Positions 5,655 to 9,523 of a stretch of DNA of 9,523 nucleotides are shown here, in pieces; position 1 is the stretch's first letter; each line of letters opens with the position of its first letter. A program made the translations under genes and the position numbers. The notes under the pieces were generated by a model. That model made no database searches and was not told the origin of the DNA. It was given only the letters and a program-made list of their open reading frames with translations. This stretch comes from Nocardioidaceae bacterium (lineage in GTDB: Bacteria > Actinomycetota > Actinomycetes > Propionibacteriales > Nocardioidaceae): positions 1 to 9,523 of the forward strand of contig JAICRS010000108.1 in the NCBI GenBank assembly GCA_025966335.1. Direction: 5' to 3'.

Positions 5655-6823
5655 CGGTCCACCTCCACGAGACCGGCCAACGACCGGTCGATGTGCTCGA
5701 CGTCGACGGTCCTGGCTTGTGCCTCGGCGCTGCCCAGCGGGGCGGAGCGAGGCAGGGCCGACAGGGCGTCGCGGACCAGGTTGCAGGACCGGTTCGACGC
5801 GTCGGCCTGCTTCAGGATCGAGCAGAGGACCAGCGCGGGGTCGTTCTCCAGCGCGGCGAGGTTCTCGCCGATGTTCGCCCGGGTGTCCAGCGTGCCGGTG
5901 GCCGGGTTGTAGGTGTGGAACAGGTTGTTCAGGGCCAGCGGCGCCACGTTGAGCGTCTCCGACAGGGCGTCGCGCTGCTTGACGAGGATCTTCGAGATCA
6001 CCTGGAGCCCTTCGATGTTCTCCGACAGCGAGTCACGGTTCTCGCGGACGAACGAGGTCACCTGCTGCATCGCCACGCCGAGGTTCTTCAGGGCCGCGGC
6101 CAGGTCGTCGCGCTCGCCCTCGAGCATGTTCGCCGCGCCGGCGAGGGACTCGTTGAACTGCCGGACGGTCTGGTCGTTCTTGGCCAGCGCGGACACGAAG
6201 CGCTCGATCTGCCGGACGGTGCCGAACAGCTCTTCCTTGTTGTTGTCCAGGGTCCCGGTCAGCTTGCCGAGGTCCTCGATGGTCTGGTTGAACTGCTCCC
6301 CCTGGCCGGCGAAGTTCCGCGCGGTGGTGTCGAGCAGCCGGGTCAGCGCCCCGTCGGAGTTCGCCCCTTCCGGGCCGAGGGCGACCGCCAGGTCGTCGAT
6401 GCTCTGGTAGATCTCGTCGAGCTCGAGCGGGGTCGAGGTCTGTCGGTCGGTCAGCGTGGCGTTCCGCTCGAGCACCGGCCCGCCCTCGTAGACCGGGGTG
6501 AGCTGCACGAACCGGTCCCCCACGATCGCCGGGGAGATGATCACCGCCTGCGCGTCGGCGGGGATCTTGTACTGGGCGTCGTACCACATCCGCACCGTCA
6601 CGTCGGTGCCCGAGGGGGTGACGCTCTCCACCTGGCCGACCGGGACGCCGAGGACCCGTACGTCGGAGCCCTCGTAGAGCGAGACCGTCCGCGGGAAGCT
6701 GGCGGTGAGGTACTTCCTGTCCTGGCCGGGCAGCATCACGAGCACCAGGGCGACGAGTACGGCGAGGACCGCGACGATCGCCAGCACGCGGGTGAGCCCG
6801 CTCATCTTGGACACGATGCTCAT
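5651..6823 (-). CDS. mceD: MCE family protein MceD
   Basis: The 390-residue MceD has a membrane anchor at residues 12-31 (RVLAIVAVLAVLVALVLVM) and an MCE/MlaD domain at about 38-111 (FPRTVSLYEGSDVRVLGVPV, VGDRFVQLTPVY). A long helical region at about 130-300 contributes to the hydrophobic tunnel of the heterohexamer. The C-terminal part holds two cysteines (334, 347), which may pair. I chose ATG at 6823 because GGAGGA lies eight bases upstream. The in-frame GTG two codons earlier (6829) overlaps the mceC stop as GTGA but sits only two bases from that site. Either start gives essentially the same protein. Confidence 0.93.
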   Translation of the reverse strand: MSIVSKMSGLTRVLAIVAVLAVLVALVLVMLPGQDRKYLTASFPRTVSLYEGSDVRVLGVPVGQVESVTPSGTDVTVRMWYDAQYKIPADAQAVIISPAIVGDRFVQLTPVYEGGPVLERNATLTDRQTSTPLELDEIYQSIDDLAVALGPEGANSDGALTRLLDTTARNFAGQGEQFNQTIEDLGKLTGTLDNNKEELFGTVRQIERFVSALAKNDQTVRQFNESLAGAANMLEGERDDLAAALKNLGVAMQQVTSFVRENRDSLSENIEGLQVISKILVKQRDALSETLNVAPLALNNLFHTYNPATGTLDTRANIGENLAALENDPALVLCSILKQADASNRSCNLVRDALSALPRSAPLGSAEAQARTVDVEHIDRSLAGLVEVDR

Positions 6824-6825
6824 GG

Positions 6826-7797
6826 TCACCGTCCTCCGATCTGCGGCACGGGCGGCAGGTTCTGGATGTAGGTGTCGAACCAGGGCCCGTTGCCCAGCGT
6901 GTTGGCGAAGACTCGGTAGAACGGCGCCATCAGCCGCAGGCTGTTGTCGAGGTTCTCCTGGTTCTTGCGCAGCATGTCCAGCACGCTGTCGAGGTGGTCC
7001 AGAGCCGGGGCGAGGTCGTCGCGGGTCTCCTGGACCAGCGCGGTCAGCTCGGTCGACAGCCGGCTGGTGGCAACCAGCAGGTTGTGCACCGCCTCACGGC
7101 GTGACACCAGCGCACGGAACAGCTTGTCCCCGTCCTCCATCAACGTGATCAGGTCACCGTTGCGGTCAGCCAGGACCTTCGACACCTTCTGCATGTTGCC
7201 GAGCAGCTCGTTGAGCTGCTCGTCGCGGGCGGCGATGTTCTGCGACAGCGCCGACATCCCGCGTAGTGCCCCCTGGAACTCCTCAGGGGTGCTCTCCATC
7301 AGGGAGGCGAGCGTGTCGAGGGACGTGGCCAGCTGGTCGGTGTCGATCCGCTCGGAGGTGTCCGCCAGCCCGCTGAACGCCTCCACGACGTCGTACGGCG
7401 AGTTGGTCCGGGACGCCGGGATCTCCGCCCCCTCCTCGAGCTGCCCGGTGCCGTTCGGCACCAGCGCGAGGTACATCGCACCGAGCAGGGTCTTGACCTT
7501 GATGTTCGCGCCGGTGTCGCGGCCGAAGTCCACGCCCCGGTCCACGGTGAACTCGACCCGCACGTGGCCGCCGTCCAGCGTCACCTCCTGGACCTTGCCG
7601 ACCCGGACGCCGGCCACCCGGACCTCGTCGTTCGCCTTGAGCCCGCCGGCCTCGGTGAACGCGGCGTAGTAGGTGTCCCCGCCGCCGATCAGCGGCAGGT
7701 CCTCGGCGCGGAACGCCGCCATCACGAGTGCCGCGATCACGGCGAGGCTGATCGCCCCGATGATGACCGGGTTCCTCTCCCGGAAGGGCTTGCTCAT
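6826..7797 (-). CDS. mceC: MCE family protein MceC
   Basis: The 323-residue MceC has an anchor helix at residues 10-28 (PVIIGAISLAVIAALVMAA) and an MCE/MlaD domain at about 41-115 (FTEAGGLKANDEVRVAGVRV, LLGAMYLALVPNG). A helical region at about 135-290 is followed by the short tail FANTLGNGPWFDTYIQNLPP. It is the shortest complete subunit here and has no cysteine, in contrast to MceB, D, E and F. The start ATG overlaps the mceB stop by ATGA and has GAGAGGTG upstream. It is one of the six subunits of the tube; which lipid passes through cannot be read from the sequence. Confidence 0.95.
   Translation of the reverse strand: MSKPFRERNPVIIGAISLAVIAALVMAAFRAEDLPLIGGGDTYYAAFTEAGGLKANDEVRVAGVRVGKVQEVTLDGGHVRVEFTVDRGVDFGRDTGANIKVKTLLGAMYLALVPNGTGQLEEGAEIPASRTNSPYDVVEAFSGLADTSERIDTDQLATSLDTLASLMESTPEEFQGALRGMSALSQNIAARDEQLNELLGNMQKVSKVLADRNGDLITLMEDGDKLFRALVSRREAVHNLLVATSRLSTELTALVQETRDDLAPALDHLDSVLDMLRKNQENLDNSLRLMAPFYRVFANTLGNGPWFDTYIQNLPPVPQIGGR
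6832..6837 (-). promoter_or_regulatory. Shine-Dalgarno site of mceD
   Basis: GGAGGA within the last mceC codons is eight bases from ATG 6823 and two bases from GTG 6829. The spacing favours the ATG start for mceD. Confidence 0.6.
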
Positions 7798-8828
7798 CCG
7801 AGATCACACCTCTCGGAGCCGGTGTTGTAGTCGACCGGGATCGTCACGCCCGCCGGCAGCTTGACCCGGCCGTGGAAGTTGCACAGGTAGAAGTTGAACC
7901 ACGACCCGTAGATCGCCGTGCGTCCGATCTTCTCCAGCTTGATCGGCAGCACCTTGATCGCCCGGTCCAGCTCGGCCTTGTTCCGGTCCAGGGTGCCGGC
8001 CACCTTGCGCAGCTCGGCGATGTCCTTGGCGAGTGGCCGGCGGATCCCGGACACCAGGCCGGAGGTCTCCACGGCCAGGTCGGAGACCGACTCCAGCGAG
8101 CCGAGGATCGCCTTCCGGTCCGAGGCCAGACCGGACACGAACCGGCGCAGGTTGATGAGCAGGTCGGACAGCTCCTCGTCCCGGTTGCCCAGGGTCACCA
8201 TCACCTGGTTGAGGTTGTCGATCAGCTCGCCGATGATCTGGTCCCGGCCGGCCAGGGTGCTGGTGACCGAGGCGGTGTGGGCGAGCAGGCTCTCCAACGT
8301 GCCACCCTCACCCTGGAAGACCGTGATGATCTCGTAGGCGAGCTGGTTGATGTCGTTGGGCGAGAGCGCCTCGAACAGCGGCTTGAAGCCGTTGAACAGC
8401 ACGGTCAGGTCCAGCGCGGGCGAGGTCCGCTCGAGCGGGATCGTCGCCCCCTCCTGCAGCACCGAGGGGCCACCGACCCCCTGGCTCAGCGCGATGTAGC
8501 GCTGCCCCACCAGGTTGCGATACCGGATGGCTGCAACGGTGCTCGCGGTCAGCTGCGCGTCGGCATCGACCTCGAAGGTGACGACCGCCTTGTTGCGGTC
8601 GAAGATCTCGATGTCGTGGACGTTGCCGACCTTCACCCCGGCGATCCGCACGTCGTCCCCGTTCACCACCCCGGTGGCGTCGCTGAACACCGCCTTGTAC
8701 TCCTTGGCGTCACCGAAGGAGATGTTGCCGATGGTGACCGCCAGGAGTCCGGTCGCGAGCGTGGTGACCACGATGAAGATCACCAGCTTGACCGCGTCTC
8801 CGGCGGTTCTCCTGTCGAGCAGGCTCAT
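7794..8828 (-). CDS. mceB: MCE family protein MceB
   Basis: The 344-residue MceB has an anchor helix at residues 13-33 (VKLVIFIVVTTLATGLLAVTI), an MCE/MlaD domain at about 43-116 (FSDATGVVNGDDVRIAGVKV, NLVGQRYIALSQG) and a helical region at about 140-300. A C-terminal block, YGSWFNFYLCNFHGRVKLPA, is typical of MceB, and two cysteines (316, 341) could pair. The start ATG overlaps the mceA stop by ATGA and follows an almost ideal ribosome binding site, GGAGGTGA, seven bases upstream. Confidence 0.95.
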   Translation of the reverse strand: MSLLDRRTAGDAVKLVIFIVVTTLATGLLAVTIGNISFGDAKEYKAVFSDATGVVNGDDVRIAGVKVGNVHDIEIFDRNKAVVTFEVDADAQLTASTVAAIRYRNLVGQRYIALSQGVGGPSVLQEGATIPLERTSPALDLTVLFNGFKPLFEALSPNDINQLAYEIITVFQGEGGTLESLLAHTASVTSTLAGRDQIIGELIDNLNQVMVTLGNRDEELSDLLINLRRFVSGLASDRKAILGSLESVSDLAVETSGLVSGIRRPLAKDIAELRKVAGTLDRNKAELDRAIKVLPIKLEKIGRTAIYGSWFNFYLCNFHGRVKLPAGVTIPVDYNTGSERCDLG

Positions 8829-9523
8829 CGCAGGGTCACCTCCGTCCCGCGGGCGAGAGGGCCGAAGAGCAGGGTGGCCACGTCGGGCACGGCATCCGTG
8901 GGGACTCCCATCACAGGTGAGGCGATTGCGTTCACGACCGACCGCTCGGCCGCCGTACCGGCCAGGCCGGAGGTGAGGTCGAGGAAGGGTGCAGCGCGGC
9001 GCTTGCCGAGGTCCTGCTCCACGCCGTCGGCGACCTCGCCCTCCTGCGGCTGCGGGCCGGGGTTGGCCTGGGAGTACGGCGGGGTGGGCAACGTCTCGCA
9101 GTGCGGGCCGTTGTCGGCGTCGTACCTCGGGTCGTCGGCGGGGGTGTAGCCGCGGGGCTGGTTCGGGAGCACCTCGAGGTTGATGTGGAGGGTGTGGCCG
9201 CGCCAGCCGCTGTTCATCTGCGGGATCCAGTTCGCCTGTCCCTGGAGCAGGCAGGGGTACTCCGGCGCGTACTCCGCGAACGTCGGCAGCTGTGCCTGAC
9301 CGAGCTCGCCGAGCCGGATGATGTTGTCCCCGTGCTGCTGCAGGAAGTCACGCGAGGTCGCCGAGAAGTCCGCCACGTCGTTGAACAGCGCCTGGATCTT
9401 CTGCTCCTTGGCCACGAACGTGTTCCCCGTGGTCACGCTGTTGCGCAGGAACCGGGCCACCTCCGGCAGCACCTGCCGGTAGGTGTCGGAGACCTCGCTG
9501 AGCAGCCGCAGGTCCTCGACCAG
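8825..9523 (-). CDS. mceA: MCE family protein MceA, C-terminal part (5' end beyond window)
   Basis: The visible 232 residues run in frame from the right edge to TGA. They cover the end of the helical region (LVEDLRLLSEVSDTYRQ, then FVAKEQKIQALFNDVADFSA) and the MceA-type C-terminal block: YAPEYPCLLQGQANWI, LHINLEVLPNQPRGYTPADD and NGPHCETLPTPPY. Two cysteines, at visible residues 91 and 142, flank this block. The anchor helix and MCE domain must lie to the right of the window. As the first mce gene of the series it should directly follow two yrbE permease genes. Letter A is assigned from the C-terminal block and from its place before mceB. Confidence 0.93.
   Translation of the reverse strand: MVEDLRLLSEVSDTYRQVLPEVARFLRNSVTTGNTFVAKEQKIQALFNDVADFSATSRDFLQQHGDNIIRLGELGQAQLPTFAEYAPEYPCLLQGQANWIPQMNSGWRGHTLHINLEVLPNQPRGYTPADDPRYDADNGPHCETLPTPPYSQANPGPQPQEGEVADGVEQDLGKRRAAPFLDLTSGLAGTAAERSVVNAIASPVMGVPTDAVPDVATLLFGPLARGTEVTLR
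8836..8843 (-). promoter_or_regulatory. Strong Shine-Dalgarno site of mceB
   Basis: GGAGGTGA near the end of mceA, seven bases before the mceB ATG, matches eight consecutive bases of the anti-Shine-Dalgarno complement. It allows efficient initiation of mceB despite the four-base gene overlap. Confidence 0.7.

Noticed and set aside
4239..5912. Plus-strand open frame of 557 codons, and similar long ones at 2641-4227, 5465-6871 and 7872-9149
   Set aside because: They are exactly antisense to the mce genes, are dominated by Arg, Val, Gly, Leu and Gln/His-rich strings, show no family features, and follow from high-GC codon structure on the other strand.
1..9523. tRNA, rRNA, CRISPR, insertion sequence or attachment site
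   Set aside because: I saw no cloverleaf, no regularly spaced direct repeats, no transposase frame and no terminal inverted repeats with target duplications.

Overview
The window is a high-GC actinobacterial chromosome segment, most likely from Nocardioides or another member of the Propionibacteriales. That placement is inferred from the RpoB N-terminus, the GC-rich codon use and the presence of a complete-looking mceABCDEF series. All real genes lie on the minus strand, so transcription runs from the right edge to the left edge. The long plus-strand reading frames are antisense shadows of high-GC codons.

Right to left, positions 9523-2890 hold the 3' part of mceA and then complete mceB, mceC, mceD, mceE (a lipoprotein) and mceF. 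Most neighbours overlap by four bases at ATGA junctions, so this is one tightly coupled operon. It encodes the six MCE-domain subunits of an ABC-type lipid importer. The YrbE permease genes and the start of mceA should lie just beyond the right edge. Next come two accessory genes: a small Mce-associated membrane protein (2328-2885) and a gene beginning with a J-like domain and a membrane segment (1889-2314). The second gene is cut by an in-frame TAA. Its open frame continues past the stop as a second Mce-associated domain (1463-1888) with no usable start codon of its own. It is best read as one fused gene interrupted by a nonsense codon.

Positions 906-1462 are non-coding. The half next to the mce operon contains an unusual inverted-repeat array: two 28-bp hairpins with a shared CACGTG loop and a compensatory base-pair change, plus a competing central hairpin. 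This is a plausible operon end or regulatory site. The half next to rpoB contains candidate promoters, a palindrome inside one promoter spacer, and leader hairpins.

Positions 1-905 hold the first 301 codons of rpoB (RNA polymerase beta subunit), starting at TTG and running off the left edge. An mce operon immediately upstream of rpoB recalls Mycobacterium tuberculosis, where the MCE ATPase gene mkl/mceG lies between rplL and rpoB.

The most interesting content is the pairing of a J-like domain lacking the HPD motif with an Mce-associated domain, its apparent nonsense interruption, and the covarying hairpin array downstream of the operon.
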